From Thermoanaerobacter kivui (lineage in GTDB: Bacteria; Bacillota; Thermoanaerobacteria; Thermoanaerobacterales; Thermoanaerobacteraceae): a stretch of 64,000 nt of DNA. The stretch spans positions 1,141,501 to 1,205,500 of the forward strand of contig NZ_CP009170.1 in the NCBI RefSeq assembly GCF_000763575.1, written 5' to 3'. The notes below the pieces were generated by a model. The model saw only the letters and a list, made by a program, of their open reading frames with translations, did not search any database and was not told where the DNA came from. Below are positions 28,720-36,643 of the stretch, one piece after another. The stretch's first letter is position 1; each line of letters opens with the position of its first letter. A program made the position numbers and the translations under genes.

Positions 28720-29192
28720 TCGTAGGATTTTTAGAAAATAAAAAACAAGAGACAACCCCTGTAATAAAATAGAATTTGGAAACAAGATATCACAGAAAGG
28801 GGTGTCTCTTTTATTTTAACATCTTATATAAGTCATATATTTTCAGACAGATTAAGCAGAAATCCATTAGGGTGGAGTAGAAAAGGATTAAAGCTAATGG
28901 CAAAATTAAGGGTGTTTAGCAAAAATGGAGGCAAATTAAGGGAAATAAAGTGGTATAAAAACAATAACAACAACAAAGGTTATAAATTAACCAAGAAGGA
29001 AATAAAATAAATCGTCTACAAATGAAAAAATAAATAACATCACGGTCTTGAACATAGGTAAAGTAACACCAATGTATAGAATTTTGAAGGCAATAAAATA
29101 TGAAAATATGATATAAAAAACTAATAGAAACAAGTACACGGTGAAAACCTTAAGTTAAGATATTTCAGGGGTTGTTTCTAAAAATTATTCTA
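28720..29192 (+). mobile_element. Internally deleted ISLre2-like element
   Basis: The left end contains AAGAGACAACCCCTG (28748-28762) and the right end CAGGGGTTGTTTCTA (29166-29180), an inverted-repeat pair with one mismatch; further out TTTTTAGAAA and TCTAAAAATT also match in inverse orientation. Inside is only the C-terminal fragment of a UPF0236/ISLre2-type transposase. A hairpin of AAGAGACA-A-CCCCT with AGGGGTGTCTCTT followed by T's (28748-28812) near the left end could end spo0A transcription. Together this looks like an element that lost most of its transposase gene. No intact gene lies in this 610-base gap. Confidence 0.65.
28843..29010 (+). pseudogene. C-terminal fragment of an ISLre2/UPF0236 transposase
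   Basis: Reading frame 28843-29010 gives [19 protein letters not shown], then [13 protein letters not shown]. This closely resembles the conserved end of UPF0236 (ISLre2 family) transposases (S-RLSSRPMGWS, MAKLR, NGG). About 55 residues remain of a protein that normally exceeds 400. There is no start codon or ribosome site. Identification is from memory of the family. Confidence 0.65.
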
Positions 29193-29202
29193 CAGTATCT
29201 TG

Positions 29203-29253
29203 ACACTATCAGTGTTTTTTTTTATTTTATACAAAAAATTTTTGTGCTATAAT
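29203..29253 (+). promoter_or_regulatory. Terminator-like hairpin and -10 element upstream of steA
   Basis: ACACT-ATC-AGTGT (29203-29215) followed by nine T's resembles a small terminator that would close off the inserted element. TATAAT (29248-29253) with a TGC extended -10 lies 39 bases before the steA start and is the likely vegetative promoter. No good -35 is present. Confidence 0.5.
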
Positions 29254-29291
29254 AATAAACAATGGAATGATAGTTTGTGGGGGCAAATATT

Positions 29292-30413
29292 ATGCAAATA
29301 ACAGGAATAATAAAAATTGATAAGAGAACAAAAAACTTAGTAAAACGAATAAACCCTGGAGAAATAGCTGTGATACATCACAGAGATATAGATGAAGTAG
29401 CTGCTGAATCTTTGGTTGAAAAAAAGGTTTTAGCTGTCATAAATGCTGATAAATCCATAAGTGGCAGATATCCCAACACGGGACCTTCTATTTTGTGTGA
29501 TGCAGGAATCCCAATTATCGATGATGTAGGAGAAGATATTTTTGAGTTGCTCAAAGAAAACGACAAAATAACCATAATAGACAACGAAATATACAAAGAT
29601 GGGGTATTTATAAAGAAAGGCAAACTTCTCACTAGAGATGTAATAAACTACAAGTTAAAAGAAAGTCGTGAAAATATAAGCATAGAATTAGATAAATTCA
29701 TAGAGAACACATTAGAATATGCTAAAAAAGAAAAATATTTTATTTTAGGGAACGTAGAGTTGCCAAATGTCAAAACGCCATTTAAAAATAGACATGCTCT
29801 TGTAGTAGTGAGAGGGAAAGACTACAAAGAAGATTTATTTACAATAAAACAGTATATAGACGATGTAAAGCCAGTTTTAATAGGTGTAGATGGTGGAGCA
29901 GATGCTCTTTTAGAGTTTGGACTTATTCCTGACATAGTTATTGGAGATATGGACAGTGTCAGTGATGAGGCTTTAAAAAAGACAAAGGAGATTGTTGTTC
30001 ATGCATACCCTGATGGAAGAGCACCGGGTTTAGAGAGAATAAAAACTTTAGGACTTAAAGCTTCAATTTTTAAAGCTCCTGGTACCAGTGAAGACATAGC
30101 TATGCTTTTAGCTTTTGAAAAAGGTGCTGACCTCATTGTTGCCGTTGGAACTCATTCCAGCATGATTGACTTTCTGGAAAAAGGGCGCAAAGGTATGTCC
30201 AGCACTTTTTTAGTGCGCTTAAAAGTGGGAGAAAAATTAATCGATGCCAAAGGAGTAAACAAGCTGTATAGAGAGACCTTTAAGATATCATATATATTTA
30301 GCATTATATTAGCTGCTCTAATACCTCTGGGAGTGATAGCTTATTTTTCTCCTCCTATGCAGCAGCTTCTTAAGTTATTGCAACTGAGGATTCGTCTTTT
30401 AATAGGCTTTTAA
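29292..30413 (+). CDS. steA: SteA-like cytokinetic ring protein
   Basis: 373 residues from ATG 29292; a GTG 15 bases upstream overlaps the G-rich ribosome site. The central domain resembles a thiamine pyrophosphokinase catalytic fold: VVVRGKDYKEDL, LIGVDGGADALLEFG, PDIVIGDMDSVSDEAL. A single transmembrane helix lies near the C-terminus (about 333-353). SteA and SteB form a membrane complex at the division site in Corynebacterium. The partner steB is separated from steA by an inserted IS607-type element. Confidence 0.85.
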   Translation: MQITGIIKIDKRTKNLVKRINPGEIAVIHHRDIDEVAAESLVEKKVLAVINADKSISGRYPNTGPSILCDAGIPIIDDVGEDIFELLKENDKITIIDNEIYKDGVFIKKGKLLTRDVINYKLKESRENISIELDKFIENTLEYAKKEKYFILGNVELPNVKTPFKNRHALVVVRGKDYKEDLFTIKQYIDDVKPVLIGVDGGADALLEFGLIPDIVIGDMDSVSDEALKKTKEIVVHAYPDGRAPGLERIKTLGLKASIFKAPGTSEDIAMLLAFEKGADLIVAVGTHSSMIDFLEKGRKGMSSTFLVRLKVGEKLIDAKGVNKLYRETFKISYIFSIILAALIPLGVIAYFSPPMQQLLKLLQLRIRLLIGF

Positions 30414-30428
30414 GGAGGTAGGTAACAG

Positions 30429-30457
30429 TTGAAGATAGTCATGCAAAGTGGTATAAT
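30429..30457 (+). promoter_or_regulatory. Promoter at the left end of the IS607 element
   Basis: TTGAAG (30429-30434), a 17-base spacer, and TATAAT (30452-30457) with a TGG extended -10. It would transcribe tnpA and tnpB and could also supply transcription to steB after the insertion. Confidence 0.6.
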
Positions 30458-30476
30458 TTTAATTGGGTGATAACAA

Positions 30477-30875
30477 ATGTTACTAAGCATGCAAAAAGTA
30501 AAGGAAATGTACTCAATTAGTCGAAGAACACTTATAAACTGGGAAAAGGAAGGATTAATAACACCTGTGAGAACTCCAAAAGGCATTAGAAGGTATAAAA
30601 AAGAAGATATAGAGAAGTTATTAGGCATGCTGGAAGAAAAACCAAAACCTAAAGTGAGTGTCCACAAAGAAACAAGAAGAATATCTTAAGAATCAAATTA
30701 GAAGGCTTGAAGAATACGCTAATTCCAAAGGATGGCAGTATGAAGTCATACATGAGATAGCAAGTGGGGTAAATGAAATAAAGAGCTAGCAGAAGACTTA
30801 ATAGCAATAGTAACATCTTTCGCAGCAAGAATTTACGGGCAAAGGGGCAAAAAACATGATAGTGATACAGGCTAA
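30477..30875 (+). pseudogene. IS607 TnpA serine recombinase, frameshifted and deleted
   Basis: The first 70 codons form an intact MerR-type DNA-binding domain (KVKEMYSISRRTLINWEKEG, RRYKKEDIEKLL). The catalytic domain continues in another frame as VSTKKQEEYLKNQIRRLEEY, NSKGWQYEVIHEIASG, then, after a further break, as LAEDLIAIVTSFAARIYGQRG. Missing are the few residues around the start of the catalytic motif and roughly 75-80 residues including the D-RLTRFG region. It overlaps tnpB by about 20 bases, as in intact IS607 elements. Confidence 0.85.
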
Positions 30876-32291
30876 ACTTATTTTTCTAAATCAACAAGCC
30901 AAACAAATAGTATTAGACTTAATGAGAAGATGGTCATCCTGCATGAGATTTGCATATAACAGACTTTTAGAAGGAGAAAAAAGAGCAGATTTAAAAAGAA
31001 AGTTACCCCAGGTATTCAATTTAAACTCAAGATATGTAGATGATGCAATAATGAAAGCAAGGAGTACACTGGAATCTGCGAAAGAACTAGGTAAAAGTCC
31101 AAGAAAAGTCATTTTTGGCGGGAAAAAACTGTTTAGAAAACTTCAAAAACATCATTTAAATGGTAAAGCATATAAAAAATTAAAAATTAGGTGGCAGGAG
31201 AAAAGAAAAGGAAATCTCTATTCAAGAGGGGATAAAAGCAAAAAAGGAAATCTCAACACAAGAATAGAAGTAAGAAAAAACGGCACTTTCTTAAGGATAA
31301 ATGTAGGGGAAAGAAAATATGTATACGCCAAAATAGAAGCAGGCTACAAAAAGAATAAAAAAAGAAAAGAACTCCTGCAGGAAATTGCCAATCAAACATA
31401 CCATACTCTGTAGAACTAAAACTCAAAAATGGCAGCATATGCGCCTATTTTGCCATTGAAGAACAATATCCAGAAATAAAAATAACAAAAGAAAAAGGAA
31501 TCATAGGAATAGATGTGAACGCATATCCGGACAACATATCATGGGCAGAGGTAGATGAAAAAGGAAATCTAATAAGCTATAGCAGTATACCGATGCCGGA
31601 ACTTGCAAGCGGCAATTCAGATAAAAGAGAGTATTTCAGATGGCAGTATGTTCATGAGATAGTAAAGATAGCAAAAGAAAAAAGAAAAGCAATAGTAATT
31701 GAAAAATTAGACATAAAAAACAAAGGAGAAAAAGGAGACTTTTCAGGCAAAAAGTCAAGGAGAATAAGACATAACTTTAGCTACAAATCCCTTTTAAAAA
31801 AGATAAAAATTTTAGCAAAAAAGGAAGGGATAGAAGTAATAGAAGTCAATCCTTCTTACACCTCAATAATAGGCATGTTAAAATATGCGCCGCAGTACAT
31901 GATAACAAAAGACATAGCAGCAGCTTACGTAATAGCAAGAAGAGGATTAGGCAGAGAAGAAAAGATACCAGACAATTATATAAAGTTTCTTAACGCACTA
32001 ACTATAGATGAATTAGAAGAATTAAAAAAGCATGTAAAGAAAACAGTCAGGAACAAGCAGTTGAAGAAAAAACACTTAAAAGAGATAAATAAAGCAATAG
32101 AAATTTTACAAAGCCTTGAGAGTGAGCCAGGAAAGGTGCTAAAACTTCTGGATGGAACAAGTTTTAGTGCCCATGATTTCTGGCAAGTTCTCAAGGCAGC
32201 GGTGGTAACTCCACTCTCCCCTGAGAAGGTGCCAAGAGACTTCTCTGCCCTAAAAAAGCTGTTAATTCAGGGCAAGTGGGGAGACCCATAA
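30856..32291 (+). pseudogene. TnpB-family RNA-guided nuclease, one frameshift
   Basis: Frame 30856-31413 carries the N-terminal part (MIVIQAKLIFLNQQAKQIV, RRWSSCMRFAYNRLLEGEK) and frame from about 31395 to 32291 the rest. The switch lies between about 31380 and 31400. The RuvC-like residues are kept: Asp in IIGIDVNAYPDN, Glu in AIVIEKLDI, Asp in ITKDIAAAYVIARRG. The usual CxxC zinc ribbon is absent; NPSYTSIIGMLKYAPQYM takes its place, as in a zinc-less TnpB subgroup. The C-terminal extension (about 110 residues) is Lys-rich. Not functional unless frameshifting occurs. Confidence 0.85.
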
Positions 32292-32424
32292 AGGCGCGAG
32301 TTCCTGCTTCTTGGGGCAGGGGCTATGGCTTTCCCAAATACCGCCTGCTGGGGCTGGGAAAGCCTGAAGGGCGGACTACAAATACCCCAGCTGCCCAAAC
32401 TGCACAGTTTTGCACAGTTTGGGT
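32170..32424 (+). ncRNA. Probable omega (reRNA) guide RNA scaffold of the TnpB element
   Basis: From the last codons of tnpB to the right element end the sequence becomes G+C-rich and highly structured, for example CCAGCAGGCGG-like pairings around 32340-32380 and the repeated TGCACAGTTT (32400-32420). TnpB systems make their guide scaffold from just this place, the 3' end of tnpB through the right end, with the guide continuing into flanking DNA. The flank here is the start of steB. The 5' boundary is approximate. Confidence 0.6.
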
Positions 32425-32438
32425 AACCAGGATTTTTT

Positions 32439-33347
32439 ATGAATATAAATATTAAATACTACGTTTTGACAATAGCTTCTATTTTTATTGCTTTAGGAAT
32501 TGGAATATTTATTGGCTTCATGTTAGATGGGCAGAAAATTTTTTCTGAACAGCAAACAGCTATTATAAACGAATTGGAGCAAAAGTTTAAAGATTTGCAA
32601 GCAGAAAATGCTAATTTGAAAAATACTGTGCAAGAATTGAATCAACAAATAGGATATTATAATCAATATCATCAAATTATTTTTCCTGAATTGGTAGCTA
32701 ATAAGTTAAACGGCGTTAAAGTTTCAATCATTGAAACCACAAACGAATTCATATATTCAGGGATGAGAAATGCGCTTTTGAAAGCAGGCGTTACAATTGA
32801 GTCTATTACTGTCATAAAAGAAGGGTTTGACAAGGTAAATGAGTTAGAAACTCAAAATTTAGTCAATTTTCTTTCTTCAAAATACGGTGTTACAGTGGAT
32901 GCAAAACATTTAAATGAATTTGTAGCAGCTAAATTAGCTCATGCAATTGTAACAGGGCAAGATACCGACTTAATAAATTATCTCAAAGAAAATGGGTATA
33001 TAGATTTTACAGGAATTGCAGGAAATACAGATTTTGTAATTATAGCAGGAGGCAGTAACAATAAAGACAATAATGTGAGTTCTATTGATATACCAATTAT
33101 AAAACAGGTTAAGGTGCTTAATGTGCCTATTATAGGAGTAGAGCAGACTGATGCCAAATACTCATATATCGATGCTTATAAAAAACAACATATATCTACA
33201 ATAGACAATGTAGATAATATAATAGGGCAAACTTCTCTTATAATGGTGATGGAAGGGAAGGAAGGCAATTACGGAATTAAACAAAGTGCAATAAATTTAA
33301 TGCCAGATTCTTTTGTTAGTCATACAAATTCTATGACTAAAAAGTGA
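32439..33347 (+). CDS. steB: SteB/MctB-type copper-transporter-family protein
   Basis: 302 residues. One N-terminal transmembrane helix (about 8-28, ending GIFIGFML) and a coiled coil (EQQTAIINELEQKFKDLQAEN) precede a globular extracytoplasmic domain. The family (PF11382-like, MctB) is annotated as copper transporter in mycobacteria, while SteB partners SteA in corynebacterial division. The ATG has only a weak AGGA ribosome site because the insertion has separated it from the likely original GGAGG after steA. Confidence 0.83.
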   Translation: MNINIKYYVLTIASIFIALGIGIFIGFMLDGQKIFSEQQTAIINELEQKFKDLQAENANLKNTVQELNQQIGYYNQYHQIIFPELVANKLNGVKVSIIETTNEFIYSGMRNALLKAGVTIESITVIKEGFDKVNELETQNLVNFLSSKYGVTVDAKHLNEFVAAKLAHAIVTGQDTDLINYLKENGYIDFTGIAGNTDFVIIAGGSNNKDNNVSSIDIPIIKQVKVLNVPIIGVEQTDAKYSYIDAYKKQHISTIDNVDNIIGQTSLIMVMEGKEGNYGIKQSAINLMPDSFVSHTNSMTKK

Positions 33348-33357
33348 GGTTAGATAA

Positions 33358-34038
33358 ATGACTAAAAAAGTTAGTATTTTAATACCTGCATATAATGAAG
33401 AAAAGAGAATATTAGATACTATTAAGGGTTTAGAAGGCATAGAAGAGATCGATGAAATTATTGTGGTAAACGACGGTTCAACGGATAATACTGTAGAAAA
33501 AGCTAAAAAAGCAGGTGCAAAGATAGTCAACATGAAGAGAAATGTAGGAAAAGGGACAGCATTAAAAGAAGGATTAAAGTATGTAAAAAACGATATTGTC
33601 GTCTTTTTAGATGCAGATGTGGGCCTTTCCTCCCGGGAAGTAAAGAAATTGATACTTCCTGTAATACAAGATGAGGCAGATGTTACAATCGCCAAATTTC
33701 CCAAGACAAATGTAAAAACAGGTTTTGGATTTGTAAGAACTTTAGCTAAAAAAGGAGTAAAATATTTTACAGGATATGAAATTGAGTCTTCACTTTCTGG
33801 TCAAAGAGCTTTTAAAAAAAAAGTTTTGGATGATTTAAAAACTTTTTACAAAGGATATGGAATAGAAGTAGGAATGACGATTGACATATTGAAAAAGGGA
33901 TACAGGATAAAAGAGATAGAAGTAGAAATGACCCATTCTGTTACTGGAAGAGACTTAAAAGGTTTTATTCACAGGGGAAAACAGTTTTGGGACATATTAA
34001 AAGTATTGTTGTATAAATTAATAAAGAATAGCAGGTGA
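33358..34038 (+). CDS. Family 2 glycosyltransferase
   Basis: 226 residues. A GT-A fold: VSILIPAYNEEKRILDTI, VVNDGSTDNT, GKGTALKEGL and the DxD motif VFLDADVGLS. The acceptor region SGQRAFKKK follows. No membrane helix is seen, so the enzyme is cytoplasmic. Its position after steAB and before a MraY-like transferase suggests synthesis of a lipid-linked cell-envelope sugar. Substrate unknown. GTGAGG precedes the ATG. Confidence 0.85.
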   Translation: MTKKVSILIPAYNEEKRILDTIKGLEGIEEIDEIIVVNDGSTDNTVEKAKKAGAKIVNMKRNVGKGTALKEGLKYVKNDIVVFLDADVGLSSREVKKLILPVIQDEADVTIAKFPKTNVKTGFGFVRTLAKKGVKYFTGYEIESSLSGQRAFKKKVLDDLKTFYKGYGIEVGMTIDILKKGYRIKEIEVEMTHSVTGRDLKGFIHRGKQFWDILKVLLYKLIKNSR

Positions 34039-34039
34039 G

Positions 34040-34858
34040 ATGGTGTTTTGGTTCTTACTCTTTATCATTCCTTTGTTAGTTAGCATTTTGACTAAAAACT
34101 TTCTGATGAAAATCATTGATAAACCGGTATGTCTGAAAGAAAATTATAAAAAGAATATGATACCTGTTTGTGGCGGTATCATATTTGCACCTGCTTTATT
34201 TGTTTCAGTTATAATTTTTAATATTTTAGGTTATAACATAAGGTACCAATCAATAATTTTACCAGCTTTAACAATGATTTCTTTTGTTGGGTTTATTGAT
34301 GATGTATTGGGAGATAGAAATGTCAGAGGACTAAAAGGGCATATAACTATGCTTTTTCGAAGTAAACCTACGACAGGAAGTTTAAAAGCCTTATCAGGGT
34401 TTTTGATAGCTTTTTTTATAAGTTTTAATCTTGCAAGAAATAATATAATGGAATTAGCATTCGATACATTGATAATAGCTTTATTTACAAATTTTTTAAA
34501 TCTTATGGACTTGAGGCCTGGAAGGTGTTGTAAGGCTTTTATCGCTATTTCATTATTTTTTTTAGGGATAGCAAAAGGAAAACTCGCTTTTTTAGTTATG
34601 TTACTTATTATTTTGATTGCGTATTTCCCTGATGATTTACAGGCAAAAGTTATGATGGGAGATACAGGTTCAAACGTTTTGGGAATGTCTTTAGGGATAG
34701 CAAGTGTAGTAATTTTCGGGTTTTATGGAAAAGTCATAACTCTTATTTTGTTAATTTTGATACATCTTTTGACAGAAAAGTATTCTTTGACTGCCTTAAT
34801 AGAAAAGAATAGGCTTCTAAATTACATTGATATGTTAGGAAGAAAAGGAGAAAAATAA
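34040..34858 (+). CDS. MraY/WecA-like phosphoglycosyl transferase
   Basis: 272 residues with about eight membrane helices. Motifs of polyprenyl-phosphate sugar-1-phosphate transferases are visible: PVCGGIIFAPA, FIDDVLGDRNVRGLKGH with the Asp pair, NFLNLMDLRPGRCCK, and MMGDTGSNVLGMSLG. It would transfer a sugar phosphate to undecaprenyl phosphate. It is shorter than MraY (about 320) and lacks the usual long C-terminal histidine loop. Adjacent to the family 2 glycosyltransferase (1-base gap). Confidence 0.82.
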   Translation: MVFWFLLFIIPLLVSILTKNFLMKIIDKPVCLKENYKKNMIPVCGGIIFAPALFVSVIIFNILGYNIRYQSIILPALTMISFVGFIDDVLGDRNVRGLKGHITMLFRSKPTTGSLKALSGFLIAFFISFNLARNNIMELAFDTLIIALFTNFLNLMDLRPGRCCKAFIAISLFFLGIAKGKLAFLVMLLIILIAYFPDDLQAKVMMGDTGSNVLGMSLGIASVVIFGFYGKVITLILLILIHLLTEKYSLTALIEKNRLLNYIDMLGRKGEK

Positions 34859-35929
34859 ATGATTAGTATTTATTTAGGTTCTGTTACTGAGATTATTTCA
34901 CAAAGAAAAGGAATAACTGTTGTAGAAGTTACTACAGGAGAAGAAAAAGCTTTAGCATTAAATTATGATGATATAACTGGAAAAATAGATGTTGGAGATA
35001 CGGTTTACCTAAACCGCACTGCTCGCTTCCTTAATTTAGGTACAGGAGGATATGATTTTGTAATTGCAAACACAAAATATACGAAATTAGATGCAATTGG
35101 TGATGGTCATATAATGAAATTGAGATATACCCCTTTTCAGATAAATGTTTTGGTTATGGAGGAGCAATCAAGTCCTTACCACTCTCTTTTTAATGGGTTT
35201 AAAAGTTTAGATGGATTACCTGTAATAATAGGGGAGCTTCACAGCATGGTGGCTCCGGTTTCTTTGGTGCTAAAAAAAATAAAACCGAATTTAAAGGTAA
35301 CATATGTAATGACAGACTCTGGATGCTTGCCTATTAAGTTTAGCAATACCGTTAACGAACTTAAGCGAAAAAATATCATTGATGCTACAATAACTATTGG
35401 ACATGCTTTTGGCGGCGATTTTGAGGCTGTCAACATATATACAGCCTTGATAGGGGCAAAAGAAGTCATAAAAAGTGATGTAGTGATAGTGGCGATGGGA
35501 CCAGGGATAGTTGGTACAGGGACAAAATATGGATTTTCAGGAGTAGAACAAGCCCATATCATAGACGCTGTAAACAAACTAAAAGGTATCCCTGTATTAA
35601 TTCCAAGGCTAGGTTTCAACGACAAAAGAGAAAGGCACCGCGGAATTAGTCATCACACAATAACAGTTTTGGAATTGTGCAATACTTCTTGTATTTTGAC
35701 ATTTCCTTTAATGGATAAGGAAAAAACCGATATAATAAAAAATCAAATTGCATCAAATGTGATTTTTTCAAACTTTAACATAGAATTTATTGATGCTTCT
35801 ATTACAAAAGAGTGTATAAAGGAATTGGGAGTAAATATTACTACAATGGGAAGAAATTACAATAGTGAACCAGACTTTTTTAACGCTTGTGGAGCAGCTG
35901 CTCTCTATACTTGTAATAAATTAATTTAA
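34859..35929 (+). CDS. DUF3866 family protein
   Basis: 356 residues, cytoplasmic by composition. The conserved start ISIYLGSVTEIISQRKGIT and segments LNRTARFLNLGTGGYDFV, VMEEQSSPYHS and IGHAFGGDFEAVN match DUF3866, a family of unknown function found in actinobacteria and Firmicutes, often near SteA/SteB and Nudix genes. The glycine-rich GPGIVGTGTKYGFSG could be a nucleotide- or substrate-binding loop. The start abuts the previous stop. Confidence 0.75.
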   Translation: MISIYLGSVTEIISQRKGITVVEVTTGEEKALALNYDDITGKIDVGDTVYLNRTARFLNLGTGGYDFVIANTKYTKLDAIGDGHIMKLRYTPFQINVLVMEEQSSPYHSLFNGFKSLDGLPVIIGELHSMVAPVSLVLKKIKPNLKVTYVMTDSGCLPIKFSNTVNELKRKNIIDATITIGHAFGGDFEAVNIYTALIGAKEVIKSDVVIVAMGPGIVGTGTKYGFSGVEQAHIIDAVNKLKGIPVLIPRLGFNDKRERHRGISHHTITVLELCNTSCILTFPLMDKEKTDIIKNQIASNVIFSNFNIEFIDASITKECIKELGVNITTMGRNYNSEPDFFNACGAAALYTCNKLI

Positions 35930-36037
35930 TTTAATTAGATTTTCCAAAGTTTTATATTTTCTACTGAGTTCGTTTAATAAAAGCAACAAAGTCGAAAATT
36001 TACCACTATAATAAACAGTATTTCCAATTATAATCAT
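35921..36037 (-). CDS. mciZ: Candidate MciZ, 38-residue FtsZ inhibitor
   Basis: A short reverse-strand frame with an excellent ribosome site (GAGGTGG, 5 bases before ATG). The peptide IIIGNTVYYSGKFSTLLLLL then NELSRKYKTLENLIKLN aligns by eye with Bacillus MciZ: a Gly-Lys, an amphipathic helix with L-E-R spacing, aromatic residue and terminal Leu-Ile. The length is 38 against 40. As I recall, mciZ lies next to nudF in Bacillus subtilis, as it does here. MciZ is a mother-cell peptide that blocks FtsZ assembly during sporulation. CATACATA (reverse strand, 36060-36067) resembles a sigma-E -10. Too short to be sure without a profile search. Confidence 0.62.
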   Translation of the reverse strand: MIIIGNTVYYSGKFSTLLLLLNELSRKYKTLENLIKLN

Positions 36038-36103
36038 TTTTACCACCTCATATTTATAGTATGTATGGGCAAATAAAAATATACATAGAAAGGAAGATGT
36101 TCT

Positions 36104-36643
36104 TTGGAACAAAAAGAAGAAACTTTAAGTACCCGCAGAATTTTTGAAGGAAAGATAATAAACTTGAGAGTAGAGGAGGTAAAACTGCCAGATGGAAGGA
36201 CAGCTACTAGAGAAATAGTGGAACATCCTGGGGGTGTGTCTATTGTTGCAGTAAAGGACAATGGAAATATTCTGCTGGTAAAACAATATAGAAAGCCAGC
36301 AGAAGAGGCTTTGTTAGAGATACCTGCAGGGAAATTAGAGTATGGGGAAGACCCGGAGGTTTGTGCTAAGAGAGAGTTGTTGGAAGAGACAGGATATGAA
36401 GCAGGTTATATAAAGCATTTGATGACTTTTTTTACCACGCCAGGTTTTTCAAACGAAAAGATGTATTTGTATTTTGCTAAAAATCTTGTAAAACATACTG
36501 CTCACCCAGATGAGGATGAATTTTTAGAAGTATATGAATATACACCTGAGAATTTGTTGGAGATGATTTTGCAAAACCAAATAAAAGATTCTAAAACAAT
36601 AATTGGAATTCTTTACTATCTTAAAATGAGGAATAGCTTATGA
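36104..36643 (+). CDS. nudF: ADP-ribose pyrophosphatase (Nudix)
   Basis: 179 residues with a TTG start after GGAAG. The Nudix box is complete: GKLEYGEDPEVCAKRELLEETGYEAG has the G-x5-E-x7-RE-x2-EE-x-G form near residues 70-95. N-terminal elements LRVEEVKLPDG and EIVEHPGGVSIVA are typical of ADP-ribose hydrolases. The stop overlaps the next gene by 4 bases. Confidence 0.9.
   Translation: MEQKEETLSTRRIFEGKIINLRVEEVKLPDGRTATREIVEHPGGVSIVAVKDNGNILLVKQYRKPAEEALLEIPAGKLEYGEDPEVCAKRELLEETGYEAGYIKHLMTFFTTPGFSNEKMYLYFAKNLVKHTAHPDEDEFLEVYEYTPENLLEMILQNQIKDSKTIIGILYYLKMRNSL

Larger units (their letters stand above)
30422..32424 (+). mobile_element. Decayed IS607-family element (tnpA and tnpB both broken)
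   Basis: The element stands between steA and steB. It contains an IS607-type serine recombinase relic, an overlapping TnpB with a frameshift, and a G+C-rich structured tail. No inverted repeats are seen, as expected for IS607 elements. GGTAAC occurs near both ends (30421-30426 and 32414-32419). The exact ends are inferred from what is needed to rejoin the steA ribosome-site-like GGAGG (30413-30418 region) to the steB ATG. Confidence 0.75.

Noticed and set aside
33297-33704. 135-residue reverse frame
   Set aside because: Antisense to steB and the glycosyltransferase; no start signals.
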